This document shows positions 32,590 through 43,395 of a stretch of DNA of 64,000 bases, piece after piece. Where the stretch lies: NCBI GenBank assembly GCA_016648135.1, contig JADDOH010002584.1, positions 124,001 to 188,000 on the forward strand, given 5' to 3'. The notes beneath the pieces were generated by a model. That model did not search any database, was not told where the DNA came from, and saw only the letters and a program-made list of their open reading frames with translations. The stretch comes from Agrypnia vestita. Lineage: Eukaryota > Arthropoda > Insecta > Trichoptera > Phryganeidae. The position numbers were made by a program, and so were the translations under genes. Each line of letters starts with the position of its first letter. The stretch's first letter is position 1.

Positions 32590-32700
32590 ACCAGGGGCGT
32601 GCATTCAAAATAACAAAAAAACTGAGCATAACTATAATTTCTGCGAAATAATAGAAAATAGAATAATGTGAAATTCAAATAACAGTTCTCATTAGAATTA
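32590..32700 (+). repeat. Dispersed repeat R1, copy 2
   Basis: See 216-330. Confidence 0.45.
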
Positions 32701-32910
32701 GAATCACCACGCAATATTTTTCATTTTTTTTTTTTCAATACGAATATCGGATACTTCTCTCAAATATTAGAACATACAATACTCTTCATTTGCAAAGAAA
32801 TATAGACATATTTTTATTGCAACTGAAAAATGATCGGTGACGCAACAATCAAATCAACCTCTTGCATCTGATTGTCTTATTGCAATATGGATATTAGCGG
32901 CTTCGTCTGA

Positions 32911-33075
32911 AGTAGCTTGTTGATCTTGTGGTCAGGACTCTCGCCTCGTGATCTCCCTCCGGACAAGCAAGTTAGTCCTATTTTCATAGCACGAGCGTTT
33001 AGCTTAGTTTGAAAATAGCAAGAATATTGATGTGACACGTATTCCGTGTTCGCATCTCTATTTAAAAAAAAGAAA
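32911..33075 (+). mobile_element. SINE S1, copy 1 (B box deleted)
   Basis: The head reads GTAGCTTGTTGATCTTGTGG and TCAGGACTCTCGCCTCGTGA. The GGTTCGAATC B box present in the other copies is missing. The body GCACGAGCGTTTAGCTTAGT, then GATGTGACACGTATTCCGTG and an A-rich tail, is shared with the copies at 34.3 and 48.5 kb. Confidence 0.7.
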
Positions 33076-33079
33076 ATAT

Positions 33080-34280
33080 TTTAAAGCTACGCGCACAGAC
33101 AATCAACAACTTCATATACACTAAAATATGATTGATAAGTTAAAATAAATAAATGTTTGATGATAATGTTTTATATGACAATATTTAGATACATATAATT
33201 TACGGGCATGTCTGGCGCTTATATGTAATAATATAAAAAAAATCATGCTCAATAATATAAAAAATAAAATAAATTATTTACAGGATATTTTAAAGTCTAC
33301 GCGCCAATAATTCAAAACTCAAATGTTAATTAATGCATTGAAATGGAAGAAATCATAAATAACGTATTCCATTAGATTATAATATTTTTAGCCTTTCTTT
33401 TAATGGCTTGAAGAGTAGGCTAGAAAAGTAAGAATAGTTTGCAAGATATTTTTAATACCACAATAAATTAGTTTGCAATAGTAATTGCTGAACATCTGAC
33501 CTGCTCTGATCTTGGAAAGCCAATGTAAGATGTAAGGATGTAATGTAAGATGTAATAATTTAAGGATATGTCTTCAAAGATATATCTATGTCGTATCAAA
33601 AATGTCTGTGGAACATTGAGTGAACAAGCACAAATTAGATTCTGTCATTGCGTAAGGAAAATATTAGTGGAAAAAACTATCTGAAAATACATTCAATCAA
33701 GCTGAATATTTGTTTTCCATTTCAGACCTGTCAAATAATGTGTAGCAGACAAATTACAAAAATATGGTAGTTCCAAAATAAATCACCGACGAATTTGCCA
33801 GAGCCGACGTGAATAGTTTGCGAATGTGGAGCTCGTCAAATAATTGACCGCATCATGGATTCTCACCCAATCTGTTAGGCATTTGCTGAAATACAAGCTT
33901 CCATCACAGTGATAAATTATATAAAGAAAAAAGGCTGTCCATGGTGTGGTGACACCATCTTTTGACCATGGATGGGTGGAGGAATAAATATCGAATGATT
34001 GCATCGAAATCAAAATAGCGCGGCTGTAATCACTGAGCTTTTCTTGTCAAATTTTGCGTGGATTTGGGGTTGGATTACCATACATAAGTCGAAAGCTCAA
34101 TAGATGGCGTTATACTATTACGGAAAGAGGGTGAATTTCCAATTCAATGGTACATAAATAGAACAGGATGTCGAATTTGATCATAAAAATTTTCCATCTT
34201 GTATTCAAAAAATCGTTGCAGGCAAATTCTCACATTTTAATCATACGCCACTAAAAATGTCGTAGAAAGAAAAATTGCTA
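33080..34280. other. No recognised gene
   Basis: AT-rich. A minus-strand open frame at 33783-34013 has no recognised domain. Short direct repeats of GTAAGATGTAA occur near 33525-33560. Confidence 0.3.
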
Positions 34281-34285
34281 TGGAG

Positions 34286-34485
34286 ATTTTTTTTTTTTTT
34301 TTTTTTAAATTAAATAGAGATGCGAACACGGAATACGTGTCACATCAATATTCTTACTATTTTCAAACTAAGCTAAACGCTTGTGCTATGAAAATAGGAC
34401 TAACTTGCTATTCTGGGCTGAGATTCGAACCCGCGACCTTTGGATCAGGAGGCGAGTGTCCTAACCACAAGACCAACAAGATTTA
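34286..34485 (-). mobile_element. SINE S1, copy 2 (best tRNA head)
   Basis: The minus-strand head TTGGTCTTGTGGTTAGGACA (A box), then the B box GGTTCGAATCTC, precedes the shared S1 body. The plus-strand T run at 34290-34308 is the poly-A tail. The tail length suggests a fairly recent insertion. Confidence 0.75.
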
Positions 34486-34544
34486 TATTATATATACAAG
34501 AATTTAGAACACAAATTCTAGGATTTGGTCTTGTACTTTGATAT

Positions 34545-34795
34545 TTTTGATGTTCATAACGTTAACTTTGTGGTTGGACATAATTATTAATGTTAATTAA
34601 TTAAAAACTTTGTATAAACCACTTGGAGTAACGTTACGTCTATCGGTTTAAATTCCACTGTATCTATATATCACATACGATATCGTATGATCTATACGTC
34701 AGTATGCGTCCGTCCTGATGAAGATACAGTGGTACGAATTCGGTAGACGTAAAGTTACTCCAAATGGTTTATACTTAGATATTACGACCACTATA
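34545..34795. mobile_element. PLE subfamily 1 short inverted-pLTR element
   Basis: The left arm AACTTTGTGGTTGGACATAA, then GTATAAACCACTTGGAGTAA, is inverted at the right end (AGTTACTCCAAATGGTTTAT). The two arms meet near 34690 in a TATCGTATGA-type palindrome. Both arms carry hammerhead segments, better on the plus strand at 34711-34749. Confidence 0.6.
34711..34749 (+). ncRNA. Hammerhead-like motif, PLE subfamily 1
   Basis: CGTC, core CTGATGA, A, GATAC-AGTG-GTAC, GAA, TTCGGTA, GACG. The core and stem I are intact, but one stem II base and part of GAAACC are lost, so it is probably inactive. Confidence 0.5.
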
Positions 34796-34799
34796 AAAT

Positions 34800-35435
34800 T
34801 TAATAAATGATGTAATTGTAAGATTGTTTGGGGAAGAATGTCTCAACAATATCGCGCCTAACATGTACGATAAATTTAGTTTAAAAAAAAAATTACTTAT
34901 ACCTATATTGTACGTGCTATGTAGCAAAATGTATTTAAATTTATTTTGCTACATAGCGCAGACAAGATTAATATTTTGATTTAAAAAAGACTTGCGAAGA
35001 AATCGTGCAATAACTACGAAGTAGGGTAAGCAAAGAAGATGGGGTAGAAAAAATCCTTGCAATAAGAGGGGCCGAAAATGGCAAATATAAGGGTAAAGAA
35101 TATTAATAAATAGAGTTACGACAGCCTTGGCAGAAGGGTCAAAATTTTTGTGACTATAAATAGAAGTACTATTTATAGTCACCAAAAAATATTTGAATAT
35201 CTCTATACATCCATTTTTCTAAAAGGTAAAGCTTAAAATTAATAATTTTCAATCCAATTTTCACTACTGTATATTGTTAAGATGTTTTTTTTATATAAAT
35301 ATTGAACCATAGTTAGATACTTGAACGAAACTTAATTTGCAAAAATATGACAGTTTAAGCAACTTATTCCTTTTCAAATGACGTCGAAATAAGATAAAAA
35401 ATTCTAAATAAGACGAAATAAGCTGTCCAAAGACT
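34800..35435. other. No recognised gene
   Basis: AT-rich. A near-palindrome at 34910-34960 (GTGCTATGTAGCAAAAT and ATTTTGCTACATAGCGC) forms a foldback, and GACTATAAATAGAAGTACTATTTATAGTC at 35152-35180 is a second one. Confidence 0.45.
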
Positions 35436-35437
35436 AG

Positions 35438-35750
35438 CCTAACTAATTAACTAACCATTGCTCCGTTTCCTCGCAGGAGTAGGCAGAGAAAATAGAACGC
35501 TATATTCTTCTATCATGGCACACCACTTTTGCATCGGTTACATTCATACATCTTCTCATGCAATGCATTCTCTACGGCCGTTGAGGCTTTTAACAGGACC
35601 AATCCTCCAATTCTTGTAGCATCTGATCGTGCCAGGTCTTTCGCGGACTTCCTCTATTCCTGTTGCCTTCAACACTCGCTTCATATATTTTATTGACCAT
35701 CTTTTCCTCGCTCATACGTTCCAAATGACCAAACCATCTCAGAATCTGTC
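35438..35750 (-). pseudogene. LINE-A 3' end
   Basis: The tail TAACTAATTAACTAACC and GCAGGAGTAGGCAGAGAA (plus strand) is followed on the minus strand by codons for the NRRRECIA, LEDWSC, HDQML and GRPRK-like blocks, then ERMSEEKMVNKIYEASVEGN. Confidence 0.65.
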
Positions 35751-35985
35751 CAAAGAATTATTTATTATTGATTAGTTTAAGAAGCTACAGGTGTTATGAC
35801 AAATTAATATAAATATGTTCTCCAGTATATCACCTGGGTGAAAAAATTCTCTCAGCTATGTAGTAGAAAAACGTAAATAATTTTTCATAATAAAAGCATC
35901 CTTAACGCCATGTTTCTCAGTTTGAGATGAGTTTAGCTTAAAATATGGCTTTTGATTGCGGAAATAATCACTTTATATATATGTA

Positions 35986-36027
35986 ACACCCTGACGATGG
36001 AAAGGTTTTTCCGAAACATGTAGGTGT
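35986..36027 (+). ncRNA. Hammerhead ribozyme-like motif, well preserved
   Basis: ACACC, core CTGACGA, T, stem II GGAAA-GGTT-TTTCC, GAAA, CATGTA, GGTGT. Stem I pairs five of five (ACACC/GGTGT) and stem II five of five. Stem III ACATGT is self-complementary, with cleavage triplet GTA. One extra T separates the core from stem II, as in sister motifs (A or T). Flanks (TCACTTTATATATATGT upstream) have the CACTTTAT string seen upstream of other PLE motifs here. No protein remnant adjoins it. Confidence 0.65.
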
Positions 36028-36289
36028 AATTAATCATATAAGTAGATACATACAAATAATAAAATCAATATTTAAATATGTCAATCTACAATGTTGCTGA
36101 ATCACTGAAAAAATAATTAAACATAATTGCTATGGTAGCGCAATACAAAAAAATAAAAAAATAGACCCGTCAGTCTGCTTTCGTTATATGTTTTTTTTAA
36201 TATATTTGCCAATTCCAGGCTTCACATAAATATTGATCCTAGGCCTCCATATTTGGGAAATGTAATAGAATATAAATAACACATATTTC

Positions 36290-36660
36290 GACACTTTTTT
36301 CAGTGACCTCATACTTTCGTCATATCTCGATTTTCCAAGATGTAACATTTTAAGGGAGGGATGGTCGCATCGGGTGGAGCCGCGTTTATTTCGGGGACGA
36401 GGGTTGTCGTATAGTTTATGGAACTTGGTGGCGTATAGGATCTGCGCTCGAGCGATAAAATGGCGGCACAAATTGTCCGGAGGGTGTCAAACGCAATCCA
36501 AAATAAATTGTTATTAACACTGTCAGCGGAATGTGGGCTGCGAAATCTTGTGTGGATTAAAGACGGGGGTCGTGCGCAGGAAGGGTGATGTGCGCAGTGT
36601 GTGACAAAGGAATTTCAACATATGGAGTGATGGTTGCACAGATTAAGTCATGATGATAGT
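36290..36660. other. GC-rich island, candidate regulatory element
   Basis: Contains GGTCGCATCGGGTGGAGCCG, CGAGCGATAAAATGGCGGCA and GGGGGTCGTGCGCAGGAAGG. The minus-strand frame across it has no recognised domain. Single copy. Confidence 0.25.
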
Positions 36661-36669
36661 ATAGGGTTT

Positions 36670-37320
36670 ACTTGACCTTGAAATCCACGCGGTCTTCACT
36701 TGCACGGTGATTTTATATAATATCTCATATAAGTTCTCAACTTATAACTAAATTCTATTTTATTATTTAATTGTCTCTAATTTCTCAACAATAAATAGCG
36801 CATATTGTTCTACTAATTGTCCTAAAATATTTAAACATCGTATTTTAATATAGCAATAGAACTAACCATCAGGGTCATTAACAACCTGTCGAAAATACTG
36901 TCTCAGATTCGCCGCGGTGGGACCTAAAGGAACCACTTGTAAAAAAAAAATTTTGGGCGAGCTAGAATGTTCCACTCTATCTTTGTCTATCGCACAGACG
37001 CACAGTTCAATCGGTCCTTTGACTTTCGCTGCTATCATAACAAGACTGGCCTGTCAGCGCGGCCGCGACGTAATTTACTAGTGACTCGATTTCTCGAATC
37101 TTCCGGTATATATTCGGTATTCGACCCGATTCCGTATCTTTCTAAAACATTCTAAGACGTTAAGACTGTTCAACAACCTGCGATTATGTGCAGTTCTTCT
37201 CGATTCTAAAATCTCGTGGCAATACGTATATCAAAAAAAGTAAAATAAGATTATTGGTGAGAAATCTGCAGCGCGCTATAAGTCAAATTTTATTAAAATT
37301 CCGGATAAATGATAACGATA
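36670..37320. other. No recognised gene
   Basis: A GC-richer patch at 37000-37100 (CAGCGCGGCCGCGACG) sits in AT-rich DNA. Open frames on the plus strand lack domains. Confidence 0.3.
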
Positions 37321-37324
37321 TAAG

Positions 37325-37400
37325 TAAAAATGATTTGCTTACCAAAGTAAAATGTCCGAAATCTAGTATGAGAAAATTGGGTACTTACCTGAAACAAGAG
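37325..37400 (-). repeat. Splice-site-bearing repeat, copy 2
   Basis: The minus strand reads TCTTGTTTCAGGTAAGTACC, then about 45 bases, then TTTGGTAAGCAAATCATTTT. Same order as 2545-2625 and 62595-62680. Confidence 0.55.
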
Positions 37401-37834
37401 ACACATAGATTAAGAAAAACAATAATAAATGCAATCATAAATATAATCATACAATTAAAAATGAAGAAATTATCACAAACAAAAAGAATGAGAGCTTAAT
37501 TGTTAATGTAATATATCTATCGTATAAATCATAAATCTATATAATTCTCTATGTACCAATATTCTCCATTGCTAATACAAAAATGTTCGAAATGAATGTA
37601 AAAATTTTCACCACTAAACGCTACGCTAGATGGTGTTTGTTATTTCATGCTAACACAAACGATTTCCGGATAATTTTATTTGTTGTGAATGTTTATTTTT
37701 GATAAGCATTTTGTGAAAAAGATTATTTTGATTAACAGAAACGGTGTGTTCAATCATATTGTAATGTGTATTATAAAAAAAAAAAATTGTTTCTTTTGTG
37801 ATAAATTAATGTATAACTAATTTCGATAAGTTAA

Positions 37835-38315
37835 GTTTGTGGTAACATTATTTATATTAGTAAAAAGAAAACACTGAAATCACTATTTATTGAATAATCA
37901 ATATGTTTCGGGACCAGTGGTTCCATACAATGATTACTAAAAGTTAAAATTGGAAAAACAGACATAACAAAAATATATAGGAATTGAATAAATAAATAGA
38001 AACTGATGTGAAAACATATTTCTAAGTTAGCTATTTACATTGAGGATTTCTATATTTATAATATTTAATTTGCTTATAACACATTTTATAATTTTTCTAA
38101 CTATAATCCTATGTTATTCGCGTGTAAAATTGCTAAACCCTTGTTAATATCAAAAGAACGGTATGTTTCCAAAAGATGATTAGAAAATTCTGAATGGCTA
38201 TTGCTATTTAAACATATTAAGCGCTCCCTAATTCTCATATCAAAATTTTTACAAGATTTTTCAATATAAAAATTATAGCTATCATTACAAATTAATTTAT
38301 AAAAATAATTTATTA
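37835..38315 (-). pseudogene. PLE fragment: C-terminal ORF remnant plus pLTR
   Basis: Minus-strand codons at 38135-38285 give SCKNFDMRIRERLICLNSNS, then FSNHLLETYRSFDINKGLAI and LHANN. xxxxRxxER, then EFxxHLLxxxHxFDxxKxLxIL, is the region just downstream of the GIY-YIG nuclease core in PLE proteins. Past stops, the pLTR follows with a decayed hammerhead (37898-37935: GGTCCCGAAACATATTGATT on the minus strand, core lost) and ends in the shared AATAAATAGTG...GTTACCACAAAC tail. Confidence 0.6.
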
Positions 38316-38362
38316 ATTTTAACTAATTAAAAACTTTGTATAAACGACTTGGAGTAGCTTTA

Positions 38363-38402
38363 CGTCTACCGGTTTCGATACCACTGTATCTTCGCCAGGA
38401 CA
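38363..38402 (-). ncRNA. Hammerhead-like motif, PLE subfamily 1
   Basis: Minus strand: TGTC, core CTGGCGA (A6 to G), A, GATAC-AGTG-GTATC, GAAA, CCGGTA, GACG. Every helix is intact (stem I with one wobble pair) and stem III ACCGGT is the self-complementary type form, but the core A6 change would be expected to impair cleavage. Confidence 0.55.
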
Positions 38403-38480
38403 GACGCATACTAACTATGCATTACCCATTTTGGTAAACAAGTTAATTTTTGAACAGCGGCGTGGCCATATTGTGGGGGT

Positions 38481-38552
38481 AATTGACAACTAGATACCGA
38501 AATGGGGAATATATCAATTGACAACTAGATACCGAAATGGGGAATATATCAA
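38481..38552. repeat. Tandem duplication, 35-bp unit, two copies
   Basis: The unit AATTGACAACTAGATACCGA... begins at 38481 and again at 38516. Confidence 0.85.
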
Positions 38553-38765
38553 ACAATGGGCTATTCATAAAACTTAATTGGTTATTAATTATATCGGCTT
38601 TAGGTTTCAGGCAAGTTATTCAATCTAAGGCTTCTATTATTTATATGGAGAATCTCAATAACCATTTCTTTTTAAATGTGTGGCCTGTTGCCAAAAGATA
38701 ATATAATTAAGAGATTTTAGAATAAATGAAATACTATGTTTTAAACCACTTTATCGCTATATATT

Positions 38766-38805
38766 TGTCAACTAGTTTCGGTTGGACTCAACCTTCTTCA
38801 GAACA
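38766..38805 (-). ncRNA. Hammerhead-like motif, left arm of palindrome
   Basis: Minus strand: TGTT, core CTGAAGA, A, GGTTG-AGTC-CAACC, GAAA, CTAGTT, GACA. Stem I is four pairs with one wobble, stem II five pairs, stem III ACTAGT self-complementary, triplet GTT. Confidence 0.6.
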
Positions 38806-38828
38806 TTATAATATAGTCTATATTATAA

Positions 38829-38868
38829 TGTCCTGAAGAAGGTTGAGTCCAACCGAAATTAGTTGACA
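38829..38868 (+). ncRNA. Hammerhead-like motif, right arm of palindrome
   Basis: TGTC, core CTGAAGA, A, GGTTG-AGTC-CAACC, GAAA, TTAGTT, GACA. Stem I TGTC/GACA is four Watson-Crick pairs. Stem III has become ATTAGT, one base from ACTAGT. Confidence 0.6.
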
Positions 38869-39274
38869 AATATATAGCGATAAAGTGGTTTAAAACATAG
38901 TATTTAATTTATTCTTAAATGTCTTATAATGTCAAGCCACAAAGTGTTTTCTTGTTTTGAAAAGATAATATAATTAATGTTAAGCTGAAATTCAAACATC
39001 AAATTTTTGACTAGTAAGTAAATAAATCATAATATTATGACACAGGTCATGATGCTGACGGATTTTTTGCCGACGGAGAGAATTTCCATGGCAAACATTT
39101 TCAGCTTTCACCGTGAAATGTGTATTCTGTTCAAAGCCCGCTACATCCCGTAGGTGAGATCACATCTGCCTGTACAATCTCTATTCAATCTGTCAGTTTC
39201 ATTTATTCATTAAGCACGAATTCAAATGTGTTTTGCATGTTACTACACAACTGGAATATTTTGTGCATTGGGAT

Positions 39275-39380
39275 TAGTGTTTAGTCGTAAACGTGTTGTT
39301 ATTGACAATGGGAGAAATCCCGAAAACGTTCTAACAATTCAAAATAAATATAGTGGAATAAAACAGTGTTGTTTAGCCTC
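39275..39380 (+). repeat. Dispersed repeat R8, copy 1
   Basis: TAAACGTGTTGTTATTGACA through GAACAATTC... to AATAAAACAGTGTTG is nearly identical to the reverse complement of 57868-57955. It ends with an AATAAA signal, so it may be the 3' end of a retrotransposed sequence. Confidence 0.65.
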
Positions 39381-39984
39381 ATCATTTTTTAAAAATATTA
39401 GTGTTTAATGATGACGAACACTTATTCTAAGCTCTTTCATTTATTTTTACGGGTTTTTAAATGTTTGAGCTTTATTTTGCAATGAATTACTAATCACTAC
39501 GATTTTCTGAGTACCACTGTTAATAGTTTATTTGTTTATTTATGTTTTAATACCATAATGCGCTATTACTCCATATCGGAGGTCGGCGATCATTCTGGCG
39601 ATTGAGACTTTACGAACAACTCAGTCGAGTTACACATATACCAGTACCTCAAGTTACGTATCAAGGAGATGCGCTTTTACCACTAATTTTCCCCTGGATG
39701 ATAATACTATGATAAGACTGTGTGTTGGCCCTCTCATAATAATAGACATATTATGAGATACTCAAGCTTTCTTGTCTTGATAGTCGGTAGCACTTCTCGA
39801 TCTTTTTAAATACGCCGGAGGACTTCAACACTCGTCACTCTATTCACCTATCTATATACCTATACACATCTACATACATAAAAAGATACTCCTACTAATA
39901 CAATCCAGTGTAATATATAAAATCTTAATAATTAAAATACGATCACTAAAGCGATAATAAGGAAAATGTTTGGTCGACAGATTT

Positions 39985-40347
39985 ATAAAGGAACAAATTA
40001 GAAGTGAATGTAATGCTGGCTGTATTGCGCTTGATGGAATAAATAAAGGAGTGCTTAGATGGTTTGGTCACGTAGAACGTATGAACGAAGAAAGGACGGT
40101 TAAGAAAATAAATGAGGCGAGTGTTCAAGGCGGAACAGAAATAGAGCGCAACTGTGAAAGTCCTGGCACTATCAGATATTACAAGTATTGGATGATGGCC
40201 CTGTTAAAAGCCTCAAAAACTGTAGAGCATACATGAGAAGGTGTATGAATGTAGCCGAAACAAAAGTGGTACGCCAAAATAGAAAAATGGCATTCTATCC
40301 TCCTGCCTACCCCTGCGGGGAAACGGCGAGGTGGTTAGTTGGTTTTT
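39985..40347 (+). pseudogene. LINE-A 3' end, good copy
   Basis: Encodes KEQIRSECNAGCIALDGINK, GVLRWFGHVERMNEERTVKK and INEASVQGGTEIER, then after a frame shift ILDDGPVKSLKNCRAYMRR and CMNVAETKVVRQNRK. Ends CCTGCGGGGAAACGGCGAGG then TGGTTAGTTGG. This copy shows the consensus RWFGHVERMNEER box unchanged. Confidence 0.8.
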
Positions 40348-40359
40348 CTCTCGCTCTTT

Positions 40360-41930
40360 CTTCTTTTAAAATGCGTGCAGTTAGCACAGGATTTTTATTA
40401 CAGTGGGTCGACACATATTATCTATGAATATATACGAGAAAGTCGTAACCACCAGATCTTTATATAGTATCTATATCCCGAGTTCGGGAAAACATCACAT
40501 ATCCCTAAAGGAGACAGTGAACAACTTTATATTAAATAAAATAACATAAAATACTGAAAAAAAATGTAAAAGTGTAATACAGTATATGTATATGTATGTC
40601 ATAGTCAGTATATGTCCCAATGTACAGTTGTACAGGCCTTGTAAAATAAAATGCAATAATCAATAAACTTCAAAACAAAGCGGTAAGAAATAACAACTGT
40701 CGCTTGTACACACACACAGAATGGTCAAAACGCACTACAATTTTGTAGTGCGTTATGAGCATTCACATAAATGAAATATAGAAGAATAATGTTCCTGTCA
40801 GGAGCGAAGAAACCATCACCGGGCTGGGGGCGGGGGTAGCTTGGTAGCTTACTCACCGGGAGTCACCCCTGACCACAGGAATTAGGGGAGGACGGGAAGT
40901 GCACTGGGGAAGTATCGGCCGGACGATGTAAATAATGAATAGTACAGCGTGGGTAGCCGTCCCTATGTTGTATTGTGCCCACTACAAATGTACATAATCA
41001 AATAGAATTGTTGTACATATCCAGAGTTACTCGAGTAATTAGAAAATCCGTCTTGAAAGTGCTGGATATCAGAGCTCTGTCTTATGGCGAAAATTTGTAT
41101 CTTGGATTTATTGTGTTAAAAAAACAGGTCATTAAAAAGTGACCTCTGGAAAATTAAGTGCTAATCTGGAATCAGGGGCGGATTTTTGATGAACTGCGAA
41201 CAGAAATACAAATAAACCTGGAATCTAAAGATTCGATCATAATCGTTTCTCAAATAGCCTTTTCTAACCCGTCCATTTATTTCCCCGGTGCTCATGGATT
41301 TACTTCACTTTTTTCCTACGGAAGTTGCAATATCGTGTTGATGTCAATTGTAAATGCACCCTTTTTTCAGCATTACATTTATTCCAAATTTATTCATTGT
41401 TCACTTTATCGTAAATGTATTTTTCATACATACCTGTAAGTGAACTCATTTCCGCTGCATTTAGTTTACTTTCGATCCTCCTGTCAGCTTCAGGTTTCAC
41501 TTCTATACACCAGTGGTGGTAACAGAATTACATTGTGAAATTATTGCATTCAAAACACCTTTCACATTATTCTCTTATATCGAACATACTTCCCAAACTC
41601 ATCTGCTTGTTCCAAACATTCATTGCCTATTCCAGTTGATCAACATTTATACATCGCATCAGCAACATTGAATAGAGAAGGGAAATACACATAACATACG
41701 GGAGATTCTGAACGTGATTTGATTCGTGTAGACAAGAGAACAGACGACAATATTGAATATAACAGAGCATGGCAAAAGAAAGTAATAATAAGTAGTCCAC
41801 ACCTCATGCAGGATGAATAAAATAGTTGGACGAAGACAAGTCAGTCATCCAGGAGTACCTACGGAGAAACATCTCGCTGAACTGACGATATCCTCAACTC
41901 TACCATAAATATGTGGCAGCGAATAACAGT
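40360..41930. other. No recognised gene; one GC-rich patch
   Basis: A GC-rich patch at 40800-40960 (GGGCTGGGGGCGGGGGTAGC, then GGGAGTCACCCCTGACCACA) is unassigned. A short LINE-like piece, INKLQNKAVR, lies at 40655-40690. The rest is AT-rich. Confidence 0.3.
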
Positions 41931-41934
41931 GGGT

Positions 41935-42435
41935 AAGTTATGGCTTTCGCGGGTTATGTTTAGAGTGTTCAGAGTGTTTGGAGAGGATTCCCACCCGTTT
42001 GGAGGTATCCTCTGGTGTCAGCACGTGGAGTGTATTGTGTGAGTGTTTCGTATGTAGTATGTGTGAGACGTATGCAGCAGAAGCAGATATGAGCAGATGG
42101 AGGGTGCAAATGATACGTTCAACTGTTGCTCTTTGCTGTAACAATCTACAGGTATTGCATGGAGGAATATCATTAACGTATGCAATATCGGTACCTGTGA
42201 CGATCAGAACCGGGATAGCCGCATCGAGTCCTGATTGGCAGATATGAGTCAAATGCGTGCGACTAGACTCGCGACAGCTCTCGACCGCCACAGGGCCTTC
42301 CTCCGAATAGAAAAACCGCACAGAAAACGGTTAAGAATAATGATGGTGGCTTTCATAAGGTGTATGGATTACCGGACGATGCGCGGCATTATCTCAAGTA
42401 TTTCAAAGAAATGTCTAGCCGGGAATTAAAATAAA
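41935..42435. other. GC-richer island with overlapping open frames
   Basis: The longest minus-strand frame in the window lies here (41938-42321, 127 codons, including VLIVTGTDIAYVNDIPPCNT). A plus-strand 89-codon frame overlaps it and GTGGGTAAGTTATGG near 41930 is a fair 5' splice site. No domain is recognised on either strand; coding or regulatory, undecided. Confidence 0.25.
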
Positions 42436-42439
42436 CGGA

Positions 42440-43035
42440 TTAAATGATTTTCGACACAACAAACAGTTATTAAAAATGTACCAGACTACAATCTGTGCTG
42501 CAATCGCCGTCTAACTGTATTATGGATGATCACGGAGTCACGCGTAATGAATCTGATCGTGAGTTAAATCCATCACGAACATGCAATGCAGTAGTCAATT
42601 TACAATTATCATTTGCTACGATCTTTGTGTCTGTCAGCTGAATACTGAATTTCATAATTATCGTGTTTGAATAAAAACCGTGGCGCTTTGTTAACACGCA
42701 CCCCTAAGTGCATTGCACGAAAATCATACTCCCGATTTTTTGGTCGTTTCGCCAATTTTAATGGCCTTGTAGGATCCGGAAGTCCATGACCAGTGCCATT
42801 TATCCTTTGACATACGGTCCGGACTATTTTTTACCGGTCTAGTTTTTGCGGGTCTGTTTTTATTAAATAATTAAATGCATCGTATTTCCCAAAATCCTAA
42901 CATCATTCTATTCTTCTATCATCATCATCTAAATGTATTCTTATCCTATAAAAAAAAAATTCTTAATTTATATTTCTGTAATTATAGCTAATCCTATAAA
43001 AAATATGATGTATTTATAGATTTATGAAATTATGG
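42440..43035. other. Mixed sequence, candidate conserved patch
   Basis: 42660-42860 has balanced composition with CCAATTTTAATGGCCTTGTA (homeodomain-type TAAT site). Otherwise nothing recognised. Confidence 0.2.
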
Positions 43036-43039
43036 ATTC

Positions 43040-43215
43040 TGTGTTTAAGTTTAGTTGTAGAGCTCTTTTTATATTTCTGTTATTATGTCATTTTATATTT
43101 CTTTATATGACTTTTTTATTTTCTTTTTATATTTCTCATTACCGACATGTATTACCCAATGTTTATGTAAATGCTCTGATGGGCGTATATATACTGAAAT
43201 AAAATAAAAAAATCA
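43040..43215 (+). repeat. Possible LINE 3' tail
   Basis: T-rich region ending GATGGGCGTATATATACTGA and AATAAAATAAAAAAAT. This matches the style of inverted tails at 21924-22115 (CGCCCATTACAGG). Confidence 0.35.
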
Positions 43216-43234
43216 TGGTGTTTATTCTGACGGC

Positions 43235-43395
43235 ATGTTAGTTATATTAGTCTACCGGTATCGAGACGTACCTGCCCGTAAGTGGTTATATATACTGACA
43301 TAATCAACATTTTGTTAAAATGCCTAACCACAAAGTAAATGCTTTAAATATTAAAAATATAAATAATATTCTGTTATTCGTTTGCCATTGTCTAG
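43235..43395 (-). repeat. PLE subfamily 2 pLTR relic
   Basis: The minus strand reads GGGCAGGTACGTCTCGATAC, then CGGTAGACTA, the second half of the subfamily 2 hammerhead (compare 49842-49885), with the core deleted. The plus-strand end ATGCCTAACCACAAAGTAAA, then TGCTTTAAATATTAAAAAT, is shared with 49975-50020. Confidence 0.5.

Larger units (their letters stand above)
38320..38620 (-). mobile_element. PLE subfamily 1 half element
   Basis: Matches the left two-thirds of 20880-21365: GTATAAACGACTTGGAGTAG, the hammerhead, then CAAGTTAATTTTTGAACAGC and the GGCGTGGCCA interior. An internal tandem duplication lies at 38481-38552. Confidence 0.6.
38719..38915. mobile_element. Long palindrome of two inverted PLE pLTR ends
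   Basis: Arms of about 98 bases mirror around 38817 with only a few mismatches. Each arm contains a hammerhead-like motif pointing outward and ends in AAGTGGTTTAAAACATAGTA. Outside the right arm is ATGTCAAGCCACAAAGTG, the shared PLE end motif. Confidence 0.8.

Noticed and set aside
38929..38950. Separate promoter signal at the end of the palindrome
   Set aside because: The sequence is the shared PLE end motif, so no independent claim is made.
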